Assembly (NCBI GenBank): GCA_013339895.1
Contig: JABACO010000009.1
Coordinates: 6,221,658-6,285,657 of the forward strand
Direction of reading: 5' to 3'
Origin: Ephydatia muelleri
Lineage: Eukaryota > Porifera > Demospongiae > Spongillida > Spongillidae
DNA length: 64,000 bases
Shown here: positions 1 through 10,975 of the stretch, piece after piece
Layout: each line of letters opens with the position of its first letter
How positions within the stretch are numbered: the stretch's first letter is position 1
Translations under genes and position numbers: made by a program
The notes under the pieces: generated by a model
Told to the model about the DNA's origin: nothing
Database searches by the model: none
The model's input: the letters and a program-made list of their open reading frames with translations, nothing else

Positions 1-104
1 AACATTCATGACTCCAACAAGTCAGTACAGGGAGGATAAATGGTATGTGTAATTTTGCCAGAGATGTCCCTGCTGGTGTACATGTACATGACTACAGGAG
101 GACA

Positions 105-298
105 GGAGAGAGGGAGTGAGGGAGGGGGGGAGGGGGAGAGAGGGAGGGGGGGAGGGAGGGAGGGAGGAAGGGAGAAAGTGAGGGAGGGAGAAAGTGAGGG
201 AGGGAGGGAGGGAGAAGAAAGTGAGGGAGGGAGGGAGTAGGTGAGAAAGGAGAGAAAGAAAGGAAGGAGGAGAGAGGGATAAGAGCAAAGAAAGATGG
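105..298 (+). repeat. GA-rich purine microsatellite
   Basis: The plus strand is almost pure A and G, built from GGGA and GAGA units. It produces long Ser/Pro/Leu open frames on the minus strand that are not genes. It lies within the usherin-like gene region, probably in an intron. Confidence 0.85.
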
Positions 299-335
299 AA
301 CACAAACTAAGTGATTGAAGTATACACAATGTACC

Positions 336-443
336 TGGGCAGGCTGGCTGCAGCACTGATGACGCCCAACACCACATTCCAACTGGAGTGCAATGCCTGC
401 GGGCGTGACTGGAGGACCTGTCCAACAGATAACGTACTGAGCA
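336..443 (-). CDS. Possible FN3 tail exon, usherin-like gene
   Basis: On the minus strand a CAG acceptor (near 444-446) and a CAG/GTACAT donor (near 335) bracket about 108 bases that could hold the end of the FN3 repeat begun at 714. All three frames are open over this short stretch and none reads cleanly as FN3, so both frame and boundaries are uncertain. Confidence 0.3.
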
Positions 444-2735
444 CAGATCATATACATGTACCATGCACACTGTTATTTGCGCATGTTGCACACAGTAGCA
501 GAGAAGACATACATGTACATGTACAAAGTGAAGGGGAGGAGGCCGGTGGTGTTGTAGCTGATCACAGTAAGGGGCAGGACACCCGCCAGAGCACCATTGC
601 AATACAAACTGAAGTTGATGAGGATGCCATTACTGTCAGTTGGCAAGTCCCAAGACACAATGATGTAGGTGGAGCCCACATTCTGCACCGACACAGCATC
701 AAATCCATCCGGTGCTGGGGGAAGGAGGGGGAAGGAGGGGGAAGAGGATGACATCACATGCACACAATGACATCACACATGTATACACAGTCAGTGACAC
801 ACACGTACACACGCACACACAATCACGCACACCGAGGTACCATTCAGGAGGGGATAAGACACATGCTTGTAAGGGGTGGCAATGCCATATCTGCTCGACG
901 TGCTGGGAAATCCCTCAAAGTAGACTTTCATGGTCAGCAGTGGGACAATCATGGCAGTGATGGCCGCCGCGTGCACCGTATCCACAGTGACGTAGAAGGT
1001 ATTGGAGGCCTGCTCAAACAGTACCATGTGCCCCTGGCCATCACAGAGGTTACAGGCGGGGACTGCACCACACTCGCACCGACGTACAAGCTCAACATGA
1101 CCGATGAGTTCTGAAGCTCACAGTGTGCCACTGACCATCGTTGAAGGTTCTGGTACTGTTGGATCCAACGACAGCTGGTCCAGAGCCCACATCAAATATT
1201 AACCATGGCAACCCACCATGAAGCTTCACCCCCAGGAAGTCAGTCATTACACTGTTGGTAGAAGAGAATGCCGCTGGGGTTGTAGGTATGGAACTGGACT
1301 GTGGCCTGGTTAATAAAACCACAAAGGAACATGTGCCCGCTGAATGTAGCCAGGCCCCTACCGTCGAAGGAGGTGCCCACATCTCTGACTGGGACTTAAG
1401 GCTGGGGACTCGATGGTGCAAGGTGTAGGCAGTGATGACATAGTCGGGTTGGAGGGGAGCATTCCATTGAAGGGACATGGAAGAGGAATTGGTATTGAGG
1501 ATGAGGGGGGGGGGGAGCTTGGCCCACAGGTGCTAAGGGTGTGAGAAAGATACATAGTGGTTGTCAATGACCACTTGGGATATAATTGAACACATAACAC
1601 ACACACATCATGTGCACATGGCACACATGCATGCAAATGCTGCTTGTGTCTGCTAAGTTGTACAAACTGAATGATGACTGTCACTTTCTTTACGCAAGGT
1701 AAAGAGAAGGCCATAAAACATGTACCTACAACATCAAATCATACGCATGTACATGTACCTGCAATACAAACAACATCCACACACATACATGTAAACACAC
1801 ACCCACATACATATGTGCACATGCACAGACACACACGCATGCACACACACACAACACACACAACACACACACACAAACACACACACACACAGACACACAT
1901 GCATGCACACACACACAACACACACACAAACAACACACATACAACACAACACACACAACACACACACACAAACACATACACACACACACACACACACGGT
2001 CCACATACACAACGTATACGTACCACTATCCAGTGTTGTGACATTGGCAACACCACCAGTCTGACATCCAGCTGTGGTGCATGCTGCTTCCACAAAGCTG
2101 TACTGCGTTGACGGCTGCAGGTTATGTACCACGGGACACTGGAGGTAGTGAGAAGGACGTTCCCCAGTACAGAAACAGCTTACACATTGCAGGCTGTGAG
2201 ATCCCATTGGGAACTGAGGGGTTAAACTACATCACATTGACAGAGGAAGAGGAGAGTGCCAGAAGCTGAGGGCTTGGAACGCCCAATGGTGCTGTGAAAG
2301 GGACCAAGATGTGACAACCATACACAAATACACACACACACACACATACACGTGCCTCACATTGATTTTCATTGCAATACAGGGGGTTGTGGCACCTAAA
2401 TGTACTTACACAGCATGCGGCGTGAGCGGGGCTACAAATACAAGTCGTGTTCACAGTAAATTGGGGTGGGGTATATATAATAATCGGAGATCAAACACTT
2501 CCAAAGGGTGGGGTTTCCCCAAGAAAGGTGCCCCCCTATCCCACACATCATACTGAATCAGCAGGCCGTTTGGATTGGACAGTGCAGTCACAGCGTTCAG
2601 AGCAGTAACATTGGGAGCAGCCTGGAATGTGGGCATAGCTTGTAGTGTCTTCAAGCTGCTGGAGTTGCTTTGGCCACACCCACCGGATGTGCAGGCCTGT
2701 ACCAGTATGTACGCTTGTAAACAGTTGACAGTGTA
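336..2735 (-). CDS. Usherin-like gene region with FN3 and laminin-G exons, degenerate or error-containing, partial
   Basis: Several minus-strand blocks read as fibronectin type III repeats of the usherin (USH2A) style. The marks are an Ala-Pro exon start, an SxxxxxW core strand and a closing strand of the form YxxxxACTxxGC. One block carries laminin-G features (FDVGSG, then FNDGQWHTVSF). In usherin such domains form a long extracellular rod anchored to the membrane. Four blocks have plausible AG acceptors (near 2293, 1533, 716 and 444), and three of them open with an Ala-Pro, as expected for FN3-per-exon genes with phase-1 introns. In-frame stops and single-base shifts (for example around 2239 and 2110-2180) break the reading frame, so this is either a decaying paralogue or an error-bearing sequence. 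The gene runs towards the left edge; its 5' end is lost or lies beyond the 20-bp minisatellite. The domain family is secure; orthology to USH2A is only a suggestion. Confidence 0.6.
525..714 (-). CDS. FN3 exon, usherin-like gene
   Basis: A pyrimidine-rich tract and CCCCCAG acceptor precede an open block starting APDGFDAVSV. It continues with YIIVSWDLPTDSNG and NFSLYCNGAL, a clear N-terminal half of an FN3 domain. A donor of the GTACAT type near 525 is plausible. The rest of the domain would lie in the exon proposed at 336-443. Confidence 0.65.
800..1532 (-). CDS. FN3 plus laminin-G exon(s), usherin-like gene
   Basis: Minus-strand reading from a CTTAG acceptor near 1533 gives an FN3 start (SMSLQWNAPLQPDYVITAYT). 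Further on is a laminin-G-like stretch with WLIFDVGSG, FNDGQWHTVSF and, after a frame change near 1095, GHMVLFEQASNTFYVTVDTV and YFEGFPSTSS. A C12 homopolymer (RC of 1505-1516) and the frame change interrupt it. Laminin-G and FN3 in one polypeptide is typical of usherin, but other adhesion proteins share the combination. Confidence 0.5.
1785..2000 (+). repeat. (CA)n-rich microsatellite
   Basis: Interrupted CA dinucleotides with ACAACA and CATGCA variants fill the intron between two FN3 exons. Open frames reading Thr-His or Cys-Val here are artefacts of the repeat. Confidence 0.9.
2024..2291 (-). CDS. FN3 exon, usherin-like gene, frameshifted
   Basis: The block has a TTTCACAG acceptor (2292-2299) and a GTACGT donor (2018-2023). 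It starts APLGVPSPQLLALSSSSVNV and ends with LQPSTQYSFVEAACTTAGC, the textbook FN3 closing strand of usherin-type repeats. The expected Trp after VNVM is a TAG stop. At least two frame changes occur before the closing strand, so the exon as written cannot encode a full domain. Confidence 0.65.
2530..2735 (-). CDS. FN3 exons, usherin-like gene
   Basis: Minus-strand reading gives the end of one FN3 repeat (VQACTSGGCGQSNSSSLKTL) followed directly by the start of another (APNVTALNAVTALSNPNGLL then IQYDVW). The frame is open through this junction. Upstream lies the 20-bp minisatellite, so the preceding exon is not visible. Confidence 0.55.
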
Positions 2736-2802
2736 TAGTATTGGACAGGGTAGGATTTACCGCTCCCACCCCCTATCCACCCCCTGGTTTGCCCCTAATT
2801 TG

Positions 2803-3315
2803 AATAACCCAGGGAGAAGGCCAATAGTATACCATATCCACACTCAACAAGGCCAACAGAATAGGGAGAAGGCCAACAGTATAGGGAGAAGGCCAACAGT
2901 ATAGGGAGAAGGCCAACAGTATAGGGAGAAGGCCAACAGTATAGGGAGAAGGCCAACAGTATAGGGAGAAGGCCAACAGTATAGGGAGAAGGCCAACAGT
3001 ATAGCGAGAAAGCCAACAGTATAGGGAGAAAGCCAACAGTATATAGGGAGAAGGCCAACAGTATAGGGAGAAGGCCAACAGTATAGGGAGAAGGCCAACA
3101 GTATAGCGAGAAGGCCAACAGTATAGGGAGAAAGCCAACAGTATAGGGAGAAGGCCAACAGTATAGGGAGAAAGCCAACAGTATAGGGAGAAGACTAACA
3201 GTATAAGGCCAAAAGTATAAAGACAAGGCGAACAGTATAGGGAGAAGACCAGCAGTACAGGGAGAAGGCCACCAGTCTAACAATAAAGGAAGAAGACCAA
3301 CAGTATAAGGAGACG
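2803..3315 (+). repeat. 20-bp minisatellite, about 25 copies
   Basis: Tandem copies of AACAGTATAGGGAGAAGGCC are near-identical in the centre and degrade towards 3200-3315. Because 20 is not a multiple of three and the unit has no minus-strand stop in any frame, all three minus frames stay open, giving Leu/Tyr/Trp/Pro-rich spurious ORFs. Confidence 0.95.
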
Positions 3316-3349
3316 GGCAATTAACGGTTCGGGAGTAAACCACTGGTTA

Positions 3350-3938
3350 CAGTACAGGGAGATGTGCACAATTATAGAGAGATGGCCAACTGTACTAGTA
3401 TAGGGAGAAGGCCATATCTACTCCTTCCAAGATATGCACATACATGTAGGGCCGAACACTACCCACTGCCGAACATACCCTACGCTACTAAATTCACATA
3501 GTATACTCACCATAACACCTGCGTCTCAGAAGATGAAAGCATGAAGGGCATACGTAGCTCGATCCCTGCATGCATCATTGTGCCTAATTGATGCGCTCCA
3601 CATCTCCAATGCAAGTGACGCATATAGCTGATAAGTTAATTTTTAATTTGGTTCAATTAGAGTGGTAATTCATTAGCTAACGGTTATAAACTTTAATGTC
3701 TGTAACGTTAGCCGACATAAGTTTAATAATTATAACTCTACTCTGCAAGTTATTACGCAATGACTACTTCGTTTATGAATAAATTATGCGCGGTAGAAAT
3801 TAAAAATTTGTCTTGATTGTAGTTTACGAATGGTTAATGGTATAATCTTATAAAGCACAGATTCACAATCAGTCGGATTTATCGTAAATTATACACGTGT
3901 TTGGAATTCAATTTGAAAAAACAAAGCAAGATGACCGC
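3350..3938. other. No gene seen
   Basis: AT-rich unique sequence between the minisatellite and the truncated end of the transposon-like gene. No coding, RNA or repeat signal was recognised. Confidence 0.5.
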
Positions 3939-5796
3939 CTATGTATGGGCCATTTCTCCATATGAGTACGTTTTAGCCTCTTTTACTCGTTTAACAACAA
4001 TTTCCTCTTCTTTACGTAATTTCGAGATTGCAAAGATGCACCTAGGTTTAAAACATTCACCACAAAAAATCACTTGCCTTACTTTTGCGTTATTAAAAAG
4101 GGTTTTGTGCATTGCATCCACTTCTGCTGCTTCTGAACTAAATGTAGGTGTGGCTGAGGGCCTATCTGCATCTGATGGTAGTTTACCATATAGCTCTTCA
4201 AATGAAAGATAACCTGCCTTCGAGGTATCCAAAAGAGGAAGAGGCAGAAAATGAAGTGAGGCGAACTGGTCAGGTATAGGATGATTCATACAGTAGGAAC
4301 AGTCTGAATTTAAGCATTTCTTAACCTGAAAAATGTAAGGAGTGCAATAACAGTGTGTCTTCATGTCCTTTAAGTCTTCCTTTCTCAGCTGCTCAGCTGA
4401 AATATTAACGTCCACCATATGGATATTTTCAAAGGTGGCTACAATCTCTTCATCTTTGGCAGGCTCTCTGATATTCATCTTCTCTTCCTTAATTTTAAGG
4501 GCCATGAACTGCTTTCGCAACAGTGTAATGGGCTGTGATACAGACTCTAGTAGCTGTGGCTTTAAATTAGGATTCTGTGTTACTACATCACGAATTGCAC
4601 CAAGCGTTGATTGTTAGCAATCAATTTCTCATATTCTTCTGGCATTTCCTTCCTAGCGAGTGCTACATTCTGAAGACCAAGATTAAGAGTTGACATTATT
4701 CTCTCAGCAATATTCTGCCAGCTTTGGTACAGACAAGTATGTAGAGCAATTAGCATATCCAGGTTACGTTCTAAAAATATGCATAGAAGGGATACTTGGA
4801 CAGAATAGTATGTCAGCCTATGGTCTGGCCCTCCATCACTGACAAGCAACACAACAGAAGAGTTAGGGAAATCAGTAGACAACATTTTACATTGTTCCGT
4901 AGCATGGCGAAGAGGTGATGATGGTTGCAGTACCTTATCTTTAAGTATGACATATGGTTTTCCACAATAAAAACTGTCTTGTGGTGTCTCAGGAATGTCA
5001 ACAACAAACGTAACAGAAGGTACAATTCCATGAATATGAAAGTCATGATCTAGAGCTTCCAGGGATGCTGTACCTAGGACCAGTGAACTGCCCAACTGAA
5101 AGGGTGCCCAATATATTTCCATATGGATCTTTCATTAGCATCACCTTGTATGGAAAACTCAAGTTATCAATCCAGTGGCGTCTTGCATAACGATCAGAAG
5201 GTGCAAAGTCATTTACACATACCGGAAAGTAATCAGGCTTGGAACTTAATTCATTGCAGATTTGGGTGTAATCAGTACTGCGTGTAATTACCACTGGCAA
5301 AAGATTCATACACACATTGGTTTCAGGACTTCGTTGTGGATGTAATGAGTGATGAATTTCTTTTATGATGGATGTTTACTGTTTCAAGTACTGAATGTAC
5401 TTGTGAATAGCATGCAATAGACCCTCTGTATCCAATCTAACGGATTCAAAAACCTTCCTAGCAAACCATGGTTGACTTAACAGGGATGAAAGCTTGTCCT
5501 CATGTTGCTTAAGGTCTTCATTTGACAACCGAGGTTTCTTGATCTTTTTCCTTTTCCAATCATTGTAACCTGTGAAAATGGTAAAAGCCAGTGGATGATG
5601 GATACTCCTGAATAGGAAAAAAAGAGTACCAGTCAACCAAATGTGTGCTTATGTATAAACAACAAAATCCACACTCACCAATCTATAAACTGTTGATGAT
5701 GCGGATCTAGGCACCATAGAGCTGAAACAAGTGTTTTAACAAATTGCTCACCAGTAGTAGATACAGTACTAGGACTCCAGCCAACCTTCTTTGTTT
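3939..5796 (-). pseudogene. Broken copy of a multicopy transposon-like gene with SDGGPDHR motif
   Basis: Minus-strand exons are visible: 5796-5679 (acceptor CACTATTTAG, donor GTGAGT, ends in phase 2) and an exon from 5607 (acceptor TATTCAG) running left. The protein has a central stretch VVLLVSDGGPDHRLTYYSVQ followed by SWQNIAERIMSTLNLGLQNV. It ends in a Cys-rich part (CYC, CLNSDCSYC, CGECFKPRC) that could bind zinc. From memory this resembles a family repeated in sponge and cnidarian genomes; I know no established function. The SDGG aspartate and the copy number make a transposase or mobile-element protein plausible but unproven. Frame changes near 5110 and 4595 and a stop near 5376 break this copy. 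The 5' exons would lie beyond the adjacent satellite and were not found. Confidence 0.6.
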
Positions 5797-5819
5797 CTAA
5801 ATAGTGAATAAAGTCATTA

Positions 5820-8800
5820 TCATGTGTATGTGTGTGGTGTGAGTGTATTACATGTGTGTGTGCATGTGTGTGTACACCGTGTATGTATGCATGTGTAAGC
5901 ATGAGCATAATGCGTGATATGTACGTGTGTGTATGTATATGCATGTATGTGTATACGCATGTGTGTATATGCGTGATATGTATGTGCATGTTCTGAATTG
6001 ATGTTGTGTCTGATATCTATTTTGCAGTTGTATGTGCATGTGTGCATATGCATGTGTTTGTATGTATGTGCATGTATGTGTGTATGTGCATGTGTGCGTG
6101 TATGTGCATGTGTGTATGTGTGTGTATGTGCATGTGTGTGTATGTGCATGTGTGTGTATGTGCATGTGTGTGTATGTGCATGTAATGTGTATGTGCATGT
6201 GTGTATGCATGTGAGTATGTGCAGGTTTATGTATGTATGTGCATTTGTGTATGCATGTGTGTATGTGCATGTGTGTATGTGCATGTGTGTATGTGCATGT
6301 GTGTATGTGCATGTGTGTGTATGTGCATGTAATGTGTATGTGCATGTGTGTATGCATGTGAGTATGTGCAGGTTTATGTATGTATGTGCATTTGTGTATG
6401 CATGTGTGTATGTGCATGTGTCTATGTGCATTTGTGTGTGCAAGTATGTGCATGTGTGTATGTGCATGTGTGTATGTGCATGTGTGTATGTGCATGTGTG
6501 TATATGCATGTGTGTATGTGCATGTGTGTGTGTGTATGTGTATGTATGTGCATGTGTATATGTGCATGTGTGTGTATGTGCATGTGTGTGTATGTGCATG
6601 TGTGTATGCATGTGTATATGTGCATGTGTGTGTATGTGCATGTGTGTATGTGCATGTGTGTATGTGCATGTGTGTGTATGTGCATGTGTGTATGTGCATG
6701 TGTGTATGTGCATGTGTGTATGTGCATGTGTGTATGTGCATGTGTGTATGTGCATGTGTGTATGTGCATGTGTATGTATGTGCATGTGTGTATGTGCATG
6801 TGTGTATGTGCATGTGTGTATGTGCATGTGTGTATGTGCATGTGTGTATGTGCATGTGTGTATGTGCATGTGTGTATGTGCATGTGTGTATGTGCATGTG
6901 TGTGTATGTGCATGTGTGTATGTGCATGTGTGTATGTGCATGTGTGTATGTGCATGTGTGTATGTGCATGTGTGTGTATGTGCATGTGTGTATGTGCATG
7001 TGTGTATGTGCATGTGTGTGTGTGTATGTGTATGTATGTGCATGTGTATATGTGCATGTGTGTGTATGTGCATGTGTGTGTATGTGCATGTGTGTGGATG
7101 TATGTGCATGTGTGTATGCATGTGTGTATGTGTTTGTATGTGCGTGTATGTGTGTGTATGTACATGTGTGTATGTGCATGTATGTGTATGTGCATGTGTG
7201 TGTATGCGTGATATGTATGTGCATGTTCTGAATTGATGTTGTGTCTGATATCTATTTTGCAGTTGTATGTGCATGTGTGCATATGCATGTGTTTGTATGT
7301 ATGTGCATGTATGTGTGTATGTGCATGTGTATGTGCATGTGTGTATGTGTGTGTATGTGCATGTGTGTGTATGTGCATGTGTGTGTATGTGCATGTAATG
7401 TGTATGTGCATGTGTGTATGCATGTGAGTATGTGCATGTATGTATGTGCATGTGTGTGTATGTGCATGTGTGTATGTGCATGTGTGTATGTGCATGTGTG
7501 TATGTGCATGTGTGTGTATGTGCATGTAATGTGTATGTGCATGTGTGTATGTGCATGTGTGTGTATGTGTGTGTATGTGCATGTGTGTGTATGTGCATGT
7601 GTGTATGCATGTGTATATGTGCATGTGTGTGTATGTGCATGTGTGTGTATGTGCATGTGTGTGTATGTATGTGCATGTGTGTATGCATGTGTGTATGTGT
7701 TTGTATGTGCGTGTATGTACATGTGTGTATGTGCATGTGTGTGCATGTGCATGTGTGTGTATGTGCATGTGTGTGTATGTGTGTGCATGCATGTGTGTGT
7801 ATGTGTGTATGTGCATGTGTGTGTATGTGCATGTGTGTATGTGCATGTGTATATGTGCATGTGTGTATGTGCATGTGTGTGTATGTGCATGTGTGTGTAT
7901 GTGCATGTGTGTATGCATGTGTGTATGTGTTTGTATGTGCGTGTATGTGTGTGTATGTACATGTGTGTATGTGCATGTGTGTGCATGTGCATGTGTGTGT
8001 ATGTGCATGTGTGTGTATGTGTGTGCATGCATGTGTGTGTATGTGCATGTGTGTGTATGTGCATGTGTGTATGTGCATGTGTGTATGTGCATGTACGTAT
8101 GTGCATGTGTGTATGTGCATGTATGTATGCGCATGTGTGTATGCATGTGTGTGTATGTGCATGTGTGTGTATGTGCATGTGTATGTATGTGCATGTGTGT
8201 ATGCATGTGTGTATGTGTTTGTATGTGCGTGTATGTGTGTGTATGTACATGTGTGTATGTGCATGTGTGTGCATGTGCATGTGTGTGTATGTGCATGTGT
8301 GTGTATGTGTGTGCATGCATGTGTGTGTATGTGTATGTGTGTGTATGTGCATGTGTGTGTATGTGCATGTGTGTGTATGTGTGTGTATGCATGTGAGTAT
8401 GTGCATGTACGTATGTGCGTGTGTATGTGCATGTATGTATGCGCATGTGTGTATGCATGTGTGTATGTGCATGTGTGTATGTGCATGTGTGTATGTGCAT
8501 GTGTGTGTATGTGCATGTAATGTGTATGTGCATGTGTGTATGTGCATGTGTGTGTATGTGTATGTGTGTGTATGTGCATGTGTGTATGCATGTGTATATG
8601 TGCATGTGTGTGTATGTGCATGTGTATGTATGTGCATGTGTGTATGCATGTGTGTATGTGCGTGTATGTGTGTGTATGTACATGTGTGTATGTGCATGTG
8701 TGTGTATGTGCATGTGTGTGTATGTGTGTGCATGCATGTGTGTGTATGTGTATATGTGTGTATGTGTATGTGTGTGTATGCATGTGAGTATGTGCATGTG

Positions 8801-9690
8801 TGTATGTACATGTGTGTATGTGCATGTACGTATGTGCATGTGTGTATGTGCATGTATGTATGCGCATGTGTGTATGCATGTGTGTATGTGCATGTGTGTG
8901 TATGTGCATGTGTGTATGTGCATGTGTGTATGTGCATGTGCATGTGTGTATGTGCATGTGTGTATGTGCATGTGTGTATGCATGTGTGTATGTGCATGTG
9001 TGTGTATGTGCATGTGTGTATGTGCATGTGTGTATGTGCATGTGTGTATGTGCATGTGTGTGTATGTAATGTGTATGTGCATGTGTGTATGTGCATGTGT
9101 GTGTATGTGCATGTGTGTGTATGTGCATGTGTGTGTATGTATGTGCATGTGTGTATGCATGTGTGTATGTGTTGTATGTGCATGTGTGTATGCATGTGTG
9201 TATGTGTTTGTATGTGCGTGTATGTGTGTGTATGTGCATGTGCATGTGTGTGTATGTGCATGTGTGTGTATGTGTGTGCATGCATGTGTGTGCATGCATG
9301 TGTGTGTATGTGTATGTGCATGTGTGTATGTGCATGTGTGTGTATGTGTGTGTATGCATGTGTGTGTATGTGTGTGTATGCATGTGAGTATGTGCATGTG
9401 TGTATGTACATGTGTGTATGTGCATGTACGTATGTGCATGTGTGTGTATGCATGTGTGTGTATGTGCATGTATGTGTATGTATGTGCATGTGTGTATGCA
9501 TGTGTGTATGTGTTTGTATGTGCGTGTATGTGTGTGTATGTACATGTGTGTATGTGCATGTGTGTGTATGTGCATGTGTGTGTATGTGTGTGTATGCATG
9601 TGTGTGTATGTGCATGTGTGTGTATGTGCATGTATGTATGTACATGTGTGTATGTGCATGTATGTATATGCATGTGTATGTGAAGAGAGA
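5820..9690 (+). repeat. 3.9-kb TG/TA/CA satellite with alternating pyrimidine-purine sequence
   Basis: The array is built from variants of TGTGTATGTGCATG. Nearly every step keeps strict pyrimidine-purine alternation, the sequence class that favours left-handed Z-DNA. It contains CATG and TGCA palindromes throughout. Because the unit has almost no stop codons, very long Thr-His or Cys-Val frames are open on both strands; none is a gene. It abuts an exon of the transposon-like gene on its left and the C-poor repeat on its right. Confidence 0.97.
5989..8465 (+). repeat. Higher-order duplication of about 1,235 bp inside the TG satellite
   Basis: A non-satellite tag of about 50 bases containing CTGAATTGATGTTGTGTCTG and ATATCTATTTTGCAGTTG occurs at about 5993 and again at about 7228, followed by matching satellite variants. 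The 1,235-bp spacing shows a segmental tandem duplication within the array. The right end of the second unit is approximate. Confidence 0.75.
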
Positions 9691-10975
9691 AATTGATGAG
9701 AGGTGGGTGAGGTGATTGAGAAGTAATGAAGGAGAGAGATTGTGGGGATGTGGGTGGGGAGGTGAGGGATGTAGGAGAAGGGAGGCCAGTAAGGAGAGGA
9801 GGTGGTGGTGAGATTGAGGATGGGGTAAAGAATGGAGGCATGCGAGGAGGAGAGTAAGGAGATGTGAGCAAGTTTAAATGGGTGGAGAAGGAAGATCGAT
9901 GGGGAGAATGAAGGTGGAAAGGAGGTTGATGAGGTACTGAGGTGGGTTCAGAGGAGGTGATTGTGGGTGTGGGAGAGAGGTAAGTTGAGGAGAGATGGTG
10001 AAAAGTGGGTGATGGAGGGGAGGTGACTGAGATGGGAGTGAGTGGAAGGATGCAGGTGAGGGGAGAGTTGTGAAGAGATTAAAGTGGGGAGGTGTAGGTG
10101 AGGTTATATAAGGGAGTGGAAGAAGTGGGTGGGGAAAGGACAGAGAGGTAAACAAGATGAGAAAGAGGTGGTAGGAGAGGTGGGAAAGTAGTGGGCAACG
10201 GGAGGAGGTGGGAGAGAGAGGAGCAGGGGGTGAGAAGGTAAAAGGTGGAGAGGAGGGAAGATGTGGAAAAGTTAAAGAGGTGTGTTCTGAGTTGAGAAGG
10301 AAGGCTGATGGGAGAGTGGAATGTGGAGATGGTAGGATCGGGATGTGGTAGGGGTGGGGTGAGAGGTAGTAAAGGGGAGATGGGGAGTTAAGGAGACCAT
10401 GAGGAGGTGAGTGGAGTGTGGAGATGGGATGTAGATGAGTGGCAAGTGGGTAATGAGAGGGGTGTGGGTGGGAGAGGAATGTGGTGTGTGAAAAGGGAAG
10501 GTGGGAGAGGAGGAGTGCAGACATGTTTGGAGAGGGAGGTGTGTGGTGAGGTGTGTGTTCGAAGAGGTGAGTTTTGGAGAGAGATACGGGTGGGACAAGG
10601 AAGGGAGTATGTTAGGAGAGGTGGGTGAGCAGGTAGAGGGAGGCCTGAGGAGCAAGAGTAAGAAGGTAAGTAAGAAATTGGGTAGGAGAGGTGAGTACGG
10701 AGAGGAGGCAGGAGAAGAGGTGAGGTGTCAGCTGTGAGGAAAGGTAAATGAGAAGGAAGCCGGGTGGAGGTCTGGTGAGTGGGGAAATGAATGCTGAGAG
10801 TGAAAAATAATGTAGGAGAGGAGAGAAGGAAGCTGGGGATCATGATATGTGTAGAGGAGATGATGAGTGTGAAAGGGGGGGGGGGGGGGGAATGGTTGAA
10901 ATTGGATGGGGAAGGTGTGGAGAAGGAAGGCACGAGATGTGAGTGCAAAAATGGGAAGCAGGTGTGGAGTAGTGT
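9681..10975 (+). repeat. C-depleted GA/GT-rich dispersed repeat, copy A
   Basis: The plus strand is almost devoid of C for 1.3 kb and rich in GGTGGG, GAGAGG and GGGAGG. It begins with GAAGAGAGAAATTGATGAGA directly after the TG satellite. Copy B starts at 13469 in the same context and is collinear with it, including a well-conserved tail (10521-10730 versus 14667-14875). Minus-strand Pro/Ser/Leu/His frames come from composition only. A 16-G run sits at 10875-10890. Confidence 0.85.

Noticed and set aside
2773-3343. Overlapping minus-strand ORFs in the 20-bp repeat
   Set aside because: The same repeat read in three frames; no independent evidence of coding.
5820-9871. Very long ORFs (over 1,100 codons) on both strands rich in Thr-His or Cys-Val-Met
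   Set aside because: They are translations of the TG/TA/CA satellite, which lacks stop codons in most frames. No start context, splice sites or domain.
9874-10948. Pro/Ser/Leu/His-rich minus-strand ORFs in the C-poor repeats (also 13859-14951)
   Set aside because: Composition artefact: a strand lacking C gives few stops on its complement. The repeated copies do not keep frame.
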